Assembly (NCBI GenBank): GCA_017694755.1
Contig: JADIMO010000035.1
Coordinates: 16,581 to 80,580 of the forward strand
Reading direction: 5' to 3'
Source: Candidatus Cryptobacteroides merdavium
GTDB taxonomy: Bacteria > Bacteroidota > Bacteroidia > Bacteroidales > UBA932
Length of the DNA stretch: 64,000 nucleotides
Shown: positions 51,212 through 61,110 of the stretch, one piece after another
Position numbering within the stretch: the first letter of the stretch is position 1
Layout: the number at the start of each line of letters is the position of its first letter
The notes under the pieces: model-generated
What the model was told of the DNA's origin: nothing
What the model saw: the letters and a program-made list of their open reading frames with translations, nothing else
Database searches by the model: none
Program-made: the position numbers and the translations under genes

Positions 51212-52888
51212 ATGGCGGACGAGAAGATCATCTTTTCAATGAATGGGGTAGGCAAGGTGCTGCCTCACAACAACAAGGTAATACTGAAGGACATATACCT
51301 GTCATTCTTCTATGGCGCGAAGATCGGCATCATCGGTCTGAACGGTTCGGGAAAATCCACCCTCATGAAGATAATCGCCGGAGTGGAAACCGGTTATCAA
51401 GGGGAGGTCGTTTGGGCTCCGGGCTATTCGGTCGGCTATCTGGAGCAGGAGCCGCAGATGGATGCGGACAAGACTGTCATAGAGGTCGTGCAGGAAGGGG
51501 TCCAGGAAGTCATGGACCTGCTGAAGGAGTACGAGGAAGTGAACATGAAGTTTGCCGAGCCGATGTCCGATGACGAGATGAACGCCCTGATTGAGAGGCA
51601 GGGGGAACTGACGGAGAAGATAGAGCATTGCGGAGGCTGGGAGATAGACTCCAAACTGGAAAGGGCTATGGATGCCCTGCAGTGTCCTCCTTCAGATGCC
51701 AGGGTGGCTACCTTGAGCGGAGGGGAAAGAAGACGTGTGGCGTTGTGCCGCCTTCTTCTCAGGCAGCCTGATGTCCTCCTTCTGGACGAGCCGACCAACC
51801 ATCTTGACACGGAGAGCATACAGTGGCTGGAAGAGCACCTGAGGCAGTACAAGGGGACGGTGATAGCCGTCACACATGACCGTTACTTCCTTGACAATGT
51901 TGCCGGATGGATACTTGAACTGGACAGGGGCGAGGGCATCCCGTGGAAAGGAAACTATTCTTCATGGCTGGAACAGAAGAGTAACAGGCTTGCCATGGAG
52001 GAGAAGCAGGAAAGCAAGCGCAGAAAGACTCTCGAAAGGGAACTGGAATGGGTAAGGATGGCCCCGAAAGCCCGTCATGCCAAGTCCAAAGCCCGTCTGG
52101 GTGCATATGAGAAGCTGGCGAGCGAGGACGGCCGCGAGAAGGAGGCCAATCTTGAAATCTTCATTCCGAACGGTCCTAGGCTCGGGAACAAGGTCATCGA
52201 ATTCAATGATGTCTCCAAGTCTTACGGGGACAAGCTGCTTTTCGAACATCTGAACTTTGTTCTCCCTCCTGCCGGAATAGTAGGAGTCATAGGCCCGAAC
52301 GGTGCGGGAAAGACCACATTGTTCAGGCTGATAATGGGACTTGAGAAGCCTGACACCGGTACCATAACCATAGGAGAGACTGTGAAGCTCGCTTATGTGG
52401 ACCAGCAGCATAAGAGTATAGATCCGGACAAGACCGTGTATGAGACGATTTCCGGCGGTCTTGAATTCATAAAGCTCGGAAAGAGGGATGTGAATGCAAG
52501 AGCATATGTGTCGAGGTTCAACTTTTCCGGGGCGGACCAGGAGAAGCTTTGCGGTATCCTTTCAGGAGGCGAGAGGAACCGTCTGCATCTTGCCCTGACT
52601 TTGAAGGACGAAGGCAATGTATTGCTTTTGGACGAGCCGACCAACGATGTGGATGTCAATACCATCCGTGCTCTGGAGGAGGGCCTGGAGAGCTTTGCCG
52701 GCTGTGCCGTAGTCATATCGCATGACCGCTGGTTCCTTGACAGGATTGCCACTCATATCCTTGCCTTTGAAGGCGATTCCCAGGTATATTTCTTCGAAGG
52801 CTCGTATTCGGAGTACGAGGAGAACAAGAAGAGGCGTCTCGGCAACGAGGAGCCTAAGCGTTTCAAGTACAAGAAGCTTATGGAGTAG
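51212..52888 (+). CDS. ettA: Energy-dependent translational throttle protein EttA (ABC-F)
   Basis: Two ABC modules (GLNGSGKST, LSGGERRRVALCRLLL; GPNGAGKTT, LSGGERNRLHLALTL); MNGVGKVLPHNNKVILKDIYLSFFYGAKIG. Confidence 0.95.
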   Translation: MADEKIIFSMNGVGKVLPHNNKVILKDIYLSFFYGAKIGIIGLNGSGKSTLMKIIAGVETGYQGEVVWAPGYSVGYLEQEPQMDADKTVIEVVQEGVQEVMDLLKEYEEVNMKFAEPMSDDEMNALIERQGELTEKIEHCGGWEIDSKLERAMDALQCPPSDARVATLSGGERRRVALCRLLLRQPDVLLLDEPTNHLDTESIQWLEEHLRQYKGTVIAVTHDRYFLDNVAGWILELDRGEGIPWKGNYSSWLEQKSNRLAMEEKQESKRRKTLERELEWVRMAPKARHAKSKARLGAYEKLASEDGREKEANLEIFIPNGPRLGNKVIEFNDVSKSYGDKLLFEHLNFVLPPAGIVGVIGPNGAGKTTLFRLIMGLEKPDTGTITIGETVKLAYVDQQHKSIDPDKTVYETISGGLEFIKLGKRDVNARAYVSRFNFSGADQEKLCGILSGGERNRLHLALTLKDEGNVLLLDEPTNDVDVNTIRALEEGLESFAGCAVVISHDRWFLDRIATHILAFEGDSQVYFFEGSYSEYEENKKRRLGNEEPKRFKYKKLME

Positions 52889-52890
52889 CA

Positions 52891-54345
52891 ATGCGGCACT
52901 GCAATATATCGGAATGGAGTGCACGGATTCCGTTGAGGGTCTGTGTGCTCCTTTTCTGTCTCATGTCCCTGTCTGTATTGGTGCCAGGCAGAGCAGCGGG
53001 GGATGAAGCCTTACGCGGCAGGAAATGTGTCCTTCTTTCGTCAGAGGACAGGGGAGGCTATGAGTGTCTCCATATCAGTTATGAGGCTGCCGGTGACAGT
53101 GTCATGGCTTATCTTCTGGTGCCTGACTCTGCCGCGGCCGTACGGTGTCCGGCTGTTCTGATGCTGCATGATCACGGGGCAAGGTTCGACATAGGAAAAG
53201 AAAAGCTCGTGCGGCCTGCTGCAGATGCCCCCGGGCATATAAGATCTTCTTCGGAACAATGGGCGGAGAAATATTTTGACGGTATCCATATGGCGGATTC
53301 CTTAGCTGCCTCTGGGTATGTAGTGCTGGTTCCTGATGCCCTGTATTGGGGTGAAAGGAGCTCTGCAGACGCACAGCTGTGGTCGGAACTTGTCTACGGG
53401 GACAGCCTGCAGCGGGTGGCCGCGTTAAGGAAGGCGGGCGGAAATGCCGGAACCGTAGGTCAGAGTGGAACCCTGCGGTGCGGAGATGCATCCCTGATGG
53501 CAGGGAGAGTCTTGTCTGGCCGTATGCCTTCCGGTGCCGGTGAGGTCACGGGTCTTGTCAGGACCTTGAAGAATAAGATATTTGAAGGACAGAGAACAGT
53601 GTATGACAGTCTTTCTGCCGAGGGTGCGGTGTGGGCAGAGAAGACTCTGCAGGAAGATATCGCTTCTGCCTCATTTCTTGCATCTCTGCCATTTGTGGAC
53701 AGGGAAAGGGTAGGGGCTTTCGGCTTTTCGATGGGGGCGCACCGTTGTTGGCTTCTTGCTGCGTTTTCGGGTGATGTGAAATGCGGAGCGGCTGTCTGCT
53801 GGATGATGATGAAGCGGGACTATGACGCTTCAAGCCCGTCTGACCTTTCCATGCGTATACCTCGTCTGAGGGAAGAATATGATTTTCCGGAAATAGCGCG
53901 TCTGACATATCCCCGGCCGATGCTTTTTGTCAGCGGGAGGCAGGACCCGCTTTTTCCGGAACGCTCTGTCGCGGAAGCATTTGAAAAGATGCAGGATATA
54001 TATTGTGAACTCTCAGAAAATTCTGGCGGCCGCCGTCCGGCATCAGGGAAGAATGATTCCTGTTCTGGCGAATGCGGTTGTCTGCATTACGGAACAGTCG
54101 GCAAATCAGAGAATGAAACAGAGTCCGGGGCAGGGAGAGGAACATATACTGGGATATGTGGCAAAACAAGTGACGAAGTATGTACGGAAACATGTGTAGG
54201 AATATGTGACAAGGCATGTGACAGGACATGTGACGGTTCAGGTCGCAGAACAGGAATGGAAACAGTATTTGTTGACGGAGGTCACCATTGCGGCCTTCCC
54301 GTCCAGCATATTGTCCTTGATTTTTTCACCCGCTGCCTGAATTGA
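52891..54345 (+). CDS. Alpha/beta hydrolase (acetyl-xylan-esterase/dienelactone-hydrolase-like) with Cys-rich repeat insertion
   Basis: AVLMLHDHGARFDIGKEKL...GAFGFSMGAHRCWLLAAFS...PRPMLFVSGRQDPLFPE...TVFVDGGHHCGLPVQ. Confidence 0.85.
   Translation: MRHCNISEWSARIPLRVCVLLFCLMSLSVLVPGRAAGDEALRGRKCVLLSSEDRGGYECLHISYEAAGDSVMAYLLVPDSAAAVRCPAVLMLHDHGARFDIGKEKLVRPAADAPGHIRSSSEQWAEKYFDGIHMADSLAASGYVVLVPDALYWGERSSADAQLWSELVYGDSLQRVAALRKAGGNAGTVGQSGTLRCGDASLMAGRVLSGRMPSGAGEVTGLVRTLKNKIFEGQRTVYDSLSAEGAVWAEKTLQEDIASASFLASLPFVDRERVGAFGFSMGAHRCWLLAAFSGDVKCGAAVCWMMMKRDYDASSPSDLSMRIPRLREEYDFPEIARLTYPRPMLFVSGRQDPLFPERSVAEAFEKMQDIYCELSENSGGRRPASGKNDSCSGECGCLHYGTVGKSENETESGAGRGTYTGICGKTSDEVCTETCVGICDKACDRTCDGSGRRTGMETVFVDGGHHCGLPVQHIVLDFFTRCLN
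54145..54237 (+). repeat. 12-nt in-frame tandem repeat encoding (C-X3)n
   Basis: TAT ACT GGG ATA | TGT GGC AAA ACA | AGT GAC GAA GTA | TGT ACG GAA ACA | TGT GTA GGA ATA | TGT GAC AAG GCA | TGT GAC AGG ACA | TGT GAC GGT. Confidence 0.9.
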
Positions 54346-54486
54346 GGACGCTGCCTTTGCGTAACGCCGGTAAAGGAAGCACCACGAAAAGATTTTAACC
54401 TTTTGTGATAATCTGACATTCAAAACAAGCCCCCCCCAGAGTCAAGAAAAGGGGTATCAGAGAACGGAGGGGCAATAATAAGAGTC

Positions 54487-54527
54487 AAAAAAAGAGGGCA
54501 AGTCTGTTTGTGACGAGACCCGCCCTC
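54487..54527 (-). terminator. Rho-independent terminator of uxaC
   Basis: Minus strand: GAGGGCGGGTCT-N10-AGACTTGCCCTC (12-bp stem incl. two G-U) followed by TTTTTTT, about 30 nt after the uxaC stop. Confidence 0.88.
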
Positions 54528-54556
54528 AAATGATATATGAAACGATTTCTGTATTG

Positions 54557-56002
54557 TCAGAAATTGAAATATCTTGCTGCGTTGTTGTATGATATGTCCT
54601 TCACCATCTGGTGGATGAATGCCATTTCGCTCTTAGGAAGCTTTCCCCTTTCGATGTCTTCGCCGAGTACGCTGCAGAGAATGCGGCGGAAATATTCGTG
54701 GCGAGGATAAGAAAGGAAACTGCGGGAGTCTGTGAGCATTCCCACGAAACGGCTGAACAGGCCGAGGGCCGAAAGTGCATTCATCTGCTTGCGCATACCG
54801 TCTTCCTGGTCCAGGAACCACCAGCCCGAGCCGAGCTGCATCTTGCCCGGGACAGTGCCGTCGTTGAAGGTGTATGCCATAGTAGCGAGCACCTCATTGT
54901 CCTTCGGGTTGAGGTTGTAAAGTATGGTCCTGGCCAGCTTGTCTTCCATTGCGAGCCGGTTGAGGAACTTGTGTCCTGCGGCGGCACATGATACATCATG
55001 GATGGCGTCGTATCCGGTGTCAGGTCCGAGGATATTGTACATTCTTGTATTGTTGTCGCGGATTGCCCCGATGTGGAACTGCTGTGCCCAGCCCTTTTCC
55101 CAGTCGAGCCTTGCGAAGTCGAGGAGGATCGCGCTCCTGAATTTGAGCACTTCTTCCTTTGATACTTCTTCCCCTTTGAGGGCTTTCCTGAAGATGGCGT
55201 CGATCTCCTCCATTTCAAAGTCCTCGGCATAGAAGTTTTCGAGTCCGTGGTCGGAGAGGCGGCAGCCCATGGAGTCAAAGAAATCGTGGCGTTTCCTGAG
55301 AGCATCGAGAAGGTCCTGATAGCCTGTTATCTGTACTCCGGACACATCTGCAAGCCTGCCTATATATTCTGCATACCCGGACTTTTCCACGGCCATTGCC
55401 TTGTCTGGTCTCCATGCGGGCAGCACTTTCACTCCGAACGGATTTTCGGCGATGTATTTGTGGTATTCGAGAGAATCTACCGGGTCGTCCGTAGTGCATA
55501 CCACCTTTACATTGAACTTTTTCATCAGTGCCTGCCCCCTGTATGCCTCGGTCTGGAGCTTTTCGGTGCATTCGTCATATATCGGGCGCGCCGTCTGCGG
55601 ATTGAGAAGCTCATATATGCCAAAGACGCGGGCAAGTTCGAGATGGGTCCAGTGGTAGAGAGGGTTGCGCATGGTGTATGGCACCGTCTCTGCCCATTTT
55701 TCGAATTTTTCGTAGCTGCTGCGTTTCCCGGTGATGAATTCTTCCGGCACACCGTTGCCTCTCATTGCACGCCATTTATAGTGGTCACCGCCGAGCCATA
55801 CCTCAGTGAGATCCTTGAATCTGTGGTTTTCTGCTATCATCTGCGGCACGAGATGGCAATGGTAGTCTATGATCGGCATTTTTTCCGCACTCTCATGATA
55901 GAGTTCGCGTGCATAGTCGTTGGTGAGCATGAAATCATCACTGATGAATTTCCTGTCCCTGATAACGTCAATGTTTTCCTTGACTTTAGATAATATGTCC
56001 AT
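54557..56002 (-). CDS. uxaC: Glucuronate (uronate) isomerase
   Basis: FMLTNDYARELYHESAEKMPIIDYHCHLVPQMIAENHRFKDLTEVWLGGDHYKWRAMR; MLTDSRSFLSYPRHEYFRRILC. Confidence 0.97.
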   Translation of the reverse strand: MDILSKVKENIDVIRDRKFISDDFMLTNDYARELYHESAEKMPIIDYHCHLVPQMIAENHRFKDLTEVWLGGDHYKWRAMRGNGVPEEFITGKRSSYEKFEKWAETVPYTMRNPLYHWTHLELARVFGIYELLNPQTARPIYDECTEKLQTEAYRGQALMKKFNVKVVCTTDDPVDSLEYHKYIAENPFGVKVLPAWRPDKAMAVEKSGYAEYIGRLADVSGVQITGYQDLLDALRKRHDFFDSMGCRLSDHGLENFYAEDFEMEEIDAIFRKALKGEEVSKEEVLKFRSAILLDFARLDWEKGWAQQFHIGAIRDNNTRMYNILGPDTGYDAIHDVSCAAAGHKFLNRLAMEDKLARTILYNLNPKDNEVLATMAYTFNDGTVPGKMQLGSGWWFLDQEDGMRKQMNALSALGLFSRFVGMLTDSRSFLSYPRHEYFRRILCSVLGEDIERGKLPKSEMAFIHQMVKDISYNNAARYFNF

Positions 56003-56227
56003 GGTCATTATATATAATGGTTATAGTCCGGCTGTTTTTATGCCTGCAGGGCTTTCAATGCAAATATCGTCTGATGCCCCGGCTTTCCCGTATCATTATT
56101 TTTCAAAAATCATTGAAAAATTGTCAATCGGATTCAAATATATAAAAAATCCGTGAACGGACACGGAAAATTTGGTACATTTGCTTCTGACAAGATAAAA
56201 ATAATTTTTAAACAATATTTTTCGATT

Positions 56228-57667
56228 ATGGAAAAACTTGACAGAAAAACCGCTGCTGCAGGAAAGTACCCGGACAAGGTGATTCAGTTCGGGGAAGGCA
56301 ATTTCCTGAGGGCATTTGTGGACTGGATAATCTGGAATCTTGACAGGAAGACCGGTTTCAACGGGGGAGTGGTCGTGGTGCAGCCGATAGAAAAGGGCAT
56401 GGTGGACATGCTGAACGCCCAGGACGGACTCTACCACCTCAATCTTCAGGGAATAGACAAGGGGCGGCCCGTAGATTCCATCGACCTGATAGATGTCATA
56501 AACAGGGGTATAAACCCGTACAGGGAATTTGGCGAATACATGAAGCTTGCCGAGAATCCGGACATCCGTTTCGTTATATCCAACACGACGGAAGCCGGCA
56601 TCGCATTTGATCCGTCATGCAGGCTGGAGGACAGGCCGGCATCCTCATATCCGGGAAAGCTCACCCAGCTGCTCTATCACAGGTATGAGCATTTCAACGG
56701 CGACCCTTCAAAGGGTCTGATCATATTTCCGTGCGAACTCATTTTCCTGAACGGTAAGGAACTGAAGAGATGCATCAGCAGCTATATCGATCTCTGGAAT
56801 CTCGGCGCCGGATTCCGGGAATGGTTCGAGAAGGCCTGTGGAGTGTATTGCACGCTTGTGGACCGTATTGTGCCTGGATATCCGAAGGACAACATCGACG
56901 AGATACATGCCCGCATCGGCTATGACGACAAGCTGGTGGTGAAGGCGGAGATTTTCCATCTGTGGGTGATCGAGGCTCCTCAGGAAATTGCAGAGGAGTT
57001 CCCTGCGGACAAGGCGGGGCTGAATGTGCTGTTCGTGCCGAGCGAGGCCCCTTACCATGCCAGGAAGGTGACCCTGCTGAACGGACCTCACACCGTGCTC
57101 TCTCCGGTGGGCTACCTTTCCGGGCTCGATACTGTAAAGGAGTGTGTCGAAGACCCGCTTATCGGGAAGTTCGTGCGCAAGGTGATGTTCGATGAGCTCT
57201 TAGAGACCCTTGACCTTCCGAGGCCTGAACTGGAGCAGTTTGCACACGATGTGCTCGAAAGGTTCGTGAACCCGTATGTGAAGCATTTCGTGACCAGCAT
57301 AATGCTCAATTCGTTCCCTAAATACAAGACCCGCGACTTGCCTGGACTGAAAACTTATCTTGAACGTAAGGGAACGCTTCCTGAAGGGCTTGTGCTCGGA
57401 CTGGCCGGAATCATCACATATTACAAGGGAGGAAAGAGGGGAGATGTAGAGATTGTCCCTGCCGATGATGCCTCCACAGTGGCTCTGCTGAAAGAACTTT
57501 GGGCTTCCGGGGATGTGCACAAGGTGGCTTCCGGCGTGCTCGGTGCCGTGGACATCTGGGGTGAGGACCTCAATGAAGTGCCAGGGCTGGAGGCCATGCT
57601 TTCCGGGATGCTCGCCCTTATACAGGAGAAGGGAATGCGGGCTGCAGTGGAATCCGTTGTGAAATGA
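56228..57667 (+). CDS. uxaB: Tagaturonate reductase (altronate oxidoreductase)
   Basis: KVIQFGEGNFLRAFVDWIIWNL; VISNTTEAGIAFD; FPCELIFLNGKELKRCI; mannitol dehydrogenase-family layout, in uronate cluster. Confidence 0.93.
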   Translation: MEKLDRKTAAAGKYPDKVIQFGEGNFLRAFVDWIIWNLDRKTGFNGGVVVVQPIEKGMVDMLNAQDGLYHLNLQGIDKGRPVDSIDLIDVINRGINPYREFGEYMKLAENPDIRFVISNTTEAGIAFDPSCRLEDRPASSYPGKLTQLLYHRYEHFNGDPSKGLIIFPCELIFLNGKELKRCISSYIDLWNLGAGFREWFEKACGVYCTLVDRIVPGYPKDNIDEIHARIGYDDKLVVKAEIFHLWVIEAPQEIAEEFPADKAGLNVLFVPSEAPYHARKVTLLNGPHTVLSPVGYLSGLDTVKECVEDPLIGKFVRKVMFDELLETLDLPRPELEQFAHDVLERFVNPYVKHFVTSIMLNSFPKYKTRDLPGLKTYLERKGTLPEGLVLGLAGIITYYKGGKRGDVEIVPADDASTVALLKELWASGDVHKVASGVLGAVDIWGEDLNEVPGLEAMLSGMLALIQEKGMRAAVESVVK

Positions 57668-57674
57668 TACGGCC

Positions 57675-59168
57675 ATGGCAAGGTTCATAAGGATAAACAG
57701 TGCTGACAATGTCGCGGTGGCGGTGACAGATGCTGCTGCCGGTGACGTCTGCCTCGTGGACGGAGCGGAGGTTGTCGCATGCGAGTCCATTCCCGCAGGA
57801 CACAAGATGGCACTTAAGGATATCGGGGAAGGCGAGAATGTGGTCAAATACGGATTTCCGATAGGCCATCTTCTCAAAGCCGTGCAGAAAGGTGCTCTTG
57901 TCGATCATAATGTCTTGAAGACCAATCTTGACGGCATCTTGGAGTATACTTACCGGCCTGAACTGTCCGGTCTTCCTGAATCCGGCGTGATGGCTACTTT
58001 CAAGGGTTACAGGCGGCGAGACGGCAGCGCCGGCATAAGGAACGAGATATGGATAATCCCTACTGTCGGATGCGTCAACGGCATAGTACAGAGGCTTCAG
58101 AAGCTTTTCGAGGCCGAGATCGGCAAGTATCCTGCTGTAGACAAGGTGGTGGCATTCCCTCACAATTATGGCTGCTCGCAATTGGGGGAGGATCATGAGA
58201 ACACAAGGCGGATACTGGCAGACATGGTGCACCATCCCAATGCTGCGGGAGTCCTGGTGGTAGGACTCGGCTGCGAGAACAACCAGCTTGCCGCCTTCAG
58301 GGAGTTGCTCGGTGATTACGATGGAGAGAGGGTCATGTTCATGGAGGCCCAGAAGATTCATGGGGATGAGATGGAGCATGGACTCGGACTTTTACGCAGA
58401 ATAGCTTCTGCCGCAATGTCGGACAGGAGGGAGGACATACCTGTGAGCGAACTCCGTGTCGGTCTCAAATGTGGAGGCTCGGACGGATTTTCCGGCATCA
58501 CTGCCAATCCTCTCCTCGGCCGCTTCTCGGACTGGCTCGTGGCCAGGGGCGGGACGGCGGTGCTTACCGAAGTGCCAGAGATGTTCGGGGCGGAGACCAT
58601 CCTCATGTCTCGGTGTAAGGACAAGGCCGTCTTCGACAAGACAGTACACCTGATTAATGATTTCAAGGAATATTTCATCAGGAACGGGCAGCCTGTATAT
58701 GAGAATCCCTCTCCGGGCAACAAGGCGGGAGGAATATCAACTCTGGAAGAGAAGTCTCTCGGGTGCACGCAGAAGTCTGGGAGGTCGGACGTTGTCGATG
58801 TGCTGAAATACGGGGAACGGATAAGGACCCGGGGGCTCAATCTCCTGAGTGCTCCTGGCAATGACCTTGTTGCTTCCACTGCTTTGGCTGCAGCAGGCTG
58901 CCAGATGGTGCTGTTCACGACTGGAAGAGGTACTCCTTTCGGCACTTTCGTGCCTACGGCCAAGATTTCCACCAATACCCGGCTTGCTTCCGAAAAGCCT
59001 GGCTGGATAGATTTCAATGCCGGCGTTATCGTGGACGGAAAGTCTGTGGCGCAGACTGATGACGAGTTCATAGACTTTGTCCTTTCGGTCGCGTCCGGTA
59101 TGTCTGTAAATAATGAAAAATCAGAATATTGTGAAATTGCAATCTTCAAGACAGGAGTAACCCTGTAG
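57675..59168 (+). CDS. uxaA: Altronate dehydratase
   Basis: SAF-like N-terminus; GYRRRDGSAGIRNEIWIIPTVGCVNGI; FPHNYGCSQLGEDHENTRRIL; LKCGGSDGFSGITANPLLG. Confidence 0.95.
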   Translation: MARFIRINSADNVAVAVTDAAAGDVCLVDGAEVVACESIPAGHKMALKDIGEGENVVKYGFPIGHLLKAVQKGALVDHNVLKTNLDGILEYTYRPELSGLPESGVMATFKGYRRRDGSAGIRNEIWIIPTVGCVNGIVQRLQKLFEAEIGKYPAVDKVVAFPHNYGCSQLGEDHENTRRILADMVHHPNAAGVLVVGLGCENNQLAAFRELLGDYDGERVMFMEAQKIHGDEMEHGLGLLRRIASAAMSDRREDIPVSELRVGLKCGGSDGFSGITANPLLGRFSDWLVARGGTAVLTEVPEMFGAETILMSRCKDKAVFDKTVHLINDFKEYFIRNGQPVYENPSPGNKAGGISTLEEKSLGCTQKSGRSDVVDVLKYGERIRTRGLNLLSAPGNDLVASTALAAAGCQMVLFTTGRGTPFGTFVPTAKISTNTRLASEKPGWIDFNAGVIVDGKSVAQTDDEFIDFVLSVASGMSVNNEKSEYCEIAIFKTGVTL

Positions 59169-59180
59169 TCCTGCATCTTC

Positions 59181-59229
59181 AAAATAGGCATGAAAATACT
59201 TGCATCCGAGTATTTTTATGCCTATTTTT
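59181..59229 (+). terminator. Rho-independent terminator after uxaA
   Basis: AAAATAGGCATGAAAATACT...AGTATTTTTATGCCTATTTTTG long stem. Confidence 0.85.
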
Positions 59230-59313
59230 GTGTGATGTGGTCTGTGCTTTTTCCGTGAACGTGGACGGAGTGCGGATATGAGATTGGAACAATAAACTAA
59301 ACGATTGATATTT

Positions 59314-60156
59314 ATGAAACTGAACAGTGAAGTAAGATATGCCTCACATCCCCAGGATGCGAAGCATTACGACACGCGGCAGCTGAGGGAGCATTACCTT
59401 GTAGAGAAGGTGTTTGCGGCCGATGAGATCAATATGGTATATACCATGCATGACAGGATGATTGCCGGAGGTGTCATGCCTGTAGCTGAAGTCCTTGAAC
59501 TCAAGCCCATTGACATCCTCCGTTCCGACTTTTTCCTCTCCAGGAGGGAAATGGGCATCTTCAATGTCGGAGGAAAGGGCATCGTAAAGGCAGATGACAA
59601 GGAATATCCTATGGAATACAAGGAGGCCCTTTATCTCGGCCGCGGTGACAGGAAGGTCACATTTGAGAGCGTTGACCCGAAGAATCCTGCCAAATTCTAT
59701 TTCTGCAGCTCCACGGCGCATGCCGCATATCCTGACCATCTCACCACGAGGGCAGAGGCAGTCCATATGGAACTCGGCACCCTTGAGGAAAGCAACCACC
59801 GTGTCATCAACAGGATGCTTGTTAAGGAGGTCGTTCCTACCTGCCAGCTCCAGATGGGTATGACTGAACTCAAGCCTGGGAGCACATGGAACACCATGCC
59901 TGCGCATACGCACAACCGCCGCATGGAGGTCTATTTCTATTTCGAGATTCCTGAGGACCAGGCCGTATGTCATTTTATGGGAGAGCCTGACGAGACAAGG
60001 CATATCTGGATGAAGACGGAGCAGGCTGTCATTTCTCCTGAGTGGAGCATACATTCCGCCTGTGCGACAAAGAACTATACATTCATCTGGGCAATGTGCG
60101 GGGAGAACCTCGACTACGGTGACATGGATGGTTGCGCGACAACTGATTTGAAATAA
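59314..60156 (+). CDS. kduI: 5-dehydro-4-deoxy-D-glucuronate isomerase
   Basis: MKLNSEVRYASHPQDAKHYDTRQLREHYLVEKVF; NTMPAHTHNRRMEVYFYFEIPEDQAVCHFMGEP. Confidence 0.97.
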   Translation: MKLNSEVRYASHPQDAKHYDTRQLREHYLVEKVFAADEINMVYTMHDRMIAGGVMPVAEVLELKPIDILRSDFFLSRREMGIFNVGGKGIVKADDKEYPMEYKEALYLGRGDRKVTFESVDPKNPAKFYFCSSTAHAAYPDHLTTRAEAVHMELGTLEESNHRVINRMLVKEVVPTCQLQMGMTELKPGSTWNTMPAHTHNRRMEVYFYFEIPEDQAVCHFMGEPDETRHIWMKTEQAVISPEWSIHSACATKNYTFIWAMCGENLDYGDMDGCATTDLK

Positions 60157-60181
60157 ATGAACATTCATAATTTACAAGACT

Positions 60182-60976
60182 ATGGTAAATTTCTCACTTG
60201 AAGGGAAGGTGGCCCTTGTTACGGGCGCTTCCTACGGAATCGGTTTCGCACTGGCTACGGCCTTTGCAGAGGCCGGAGCTAAGATTGCATTCAATGACAT
60301 CAGGCAGGAGCTTGTGGACAAGGGCATTGCTTCCTACAAAGAGAAGGGCATTGATGCAAAAGGCTATGTATGTGACGTGACAAAGGAGGACCAGGTTCAG
60401 GAACTTGTCGCCAAGATAGAAAAGGACCTCGGCCCCATCAATATCCTCGTGAACAATGCCGGTATCATCAAGCGTATCCCTATGACTGAAATGAAGGCAG
60501 AGGAGTTCCGTCAGGTGATTGACGTTGACCTCAATGCCCCGTTTATCGTATCGAAGGCAGTGATCCCGTCAATGATAAAGAACGGCGGCGGAAAGATCAT
60601 CAACATCTGCTCCATGATGTCGGAGCTCGGCCGTGAGACAGTTTCAGCATATGCTGCTGCAAAGGGCGGACTGAAGATGCTCACCAGGAACATAGCTTCC
60701 GAGTACGGCGAGTACAACATACAGTGCAACGGAATCGGGCCGGGCTACATCGCCACTCCGCAGACTGCACCTCTGCGCGAGCGTCAGCCTGACGGCTCAC
60801 GCCATCCGTTCGATTCGTTCATTGTGGCCAAGACCCCTGCGGCAAGATGGGGAACTCCGGAGGATCTCCAGGGCCCTGCAGTGTTCCTCGCATCTTCAGC
60901 ATCAGACTTCGTGAACGGTCATATACTTTATGTGGACGGCGGTATCCTTGCATATATCGGCAAACAGCCTCAGTAG
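60182..60976 (+). CDS. kduD: SDR-family 2-keto-3-deoxy-gluconate/gluconate 5-dehydrogenase
   Basis: GKVALVTGASYGIGFALATAFAEAGA; NILVNNAGIIKRIPM; YAAAKGGLKMLTRNIASEY. Confidence 0.93.
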   Translation: MVNFSLEGKVALVTGASYGIGFALATAFAEAGAKIAFNDIRQELVDKGIASYKEKGIDAKGYVCDVTKEDQVQELVAKIEKDLGPINILVNNAGIIKRIPMTEMKAEEFRQVIDVDLNAPFIVSKAVIPSMIKNGGGKIINICSMMSELGRETVSAYAAAKGGLKMLTRNIASEYGEYNIQCNGIGPGYIATPQTAPLRERQPDGSRHPFDSFIVAKTPAARWGTPEDLQGPAVFLASSASDFVNGHILYVDGGILAYIGKQPQ

Positions 60977-61002
60977 CAGTCGGTGCAAGCATTGACAATC
61001 AT

Positions 61003-61043
61003 GAGGGGCCGAGGAAAGCTGTCTGGCTTTCAGCCGGTCCCTC
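61003..61043 (+). terminator. Hairpin (terminator or attenuator) between kduD and DUF4861 gene
   Basis: GAGGGGCCGAGGAAAGC-TGTCTG-GCTTTCAGCCGGTCCCTC with weak T-run. Confidence 0.5.
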
Positions 61044-61110
61044 TTGTCATTAAATGATGAAGCATGTCATTGATTGGAATGACAAAGCAAAACGGATGGA
61101 GACAATAAAA

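Noticed and set aside
53930-54229. 99-aa - strand ORF rich in His/Cys/Leu
   Set aside because: Antisense reading of the Cys-rich repeat region; product of repeat composition
54145-54237. CRISPR-like regular repeat
   Set aside because: 12-nt units without spacers, in frame within a hydrolase gene; no cas genes
54430-54437. C8 homopolymer as phase-variation tract
   Set aside because: Lies between convergent gene ends, not in a promoter or coding start; no target gene
58358-59191. 277-aa - strand ORF
   Set aside because: Antisense to uxaA, which is clearly real; Ser/Pro-rich shadow translation
59344-60168. 274-aa - strand ORF
   Set aside because: Antisense to kduI; no recognisable domain
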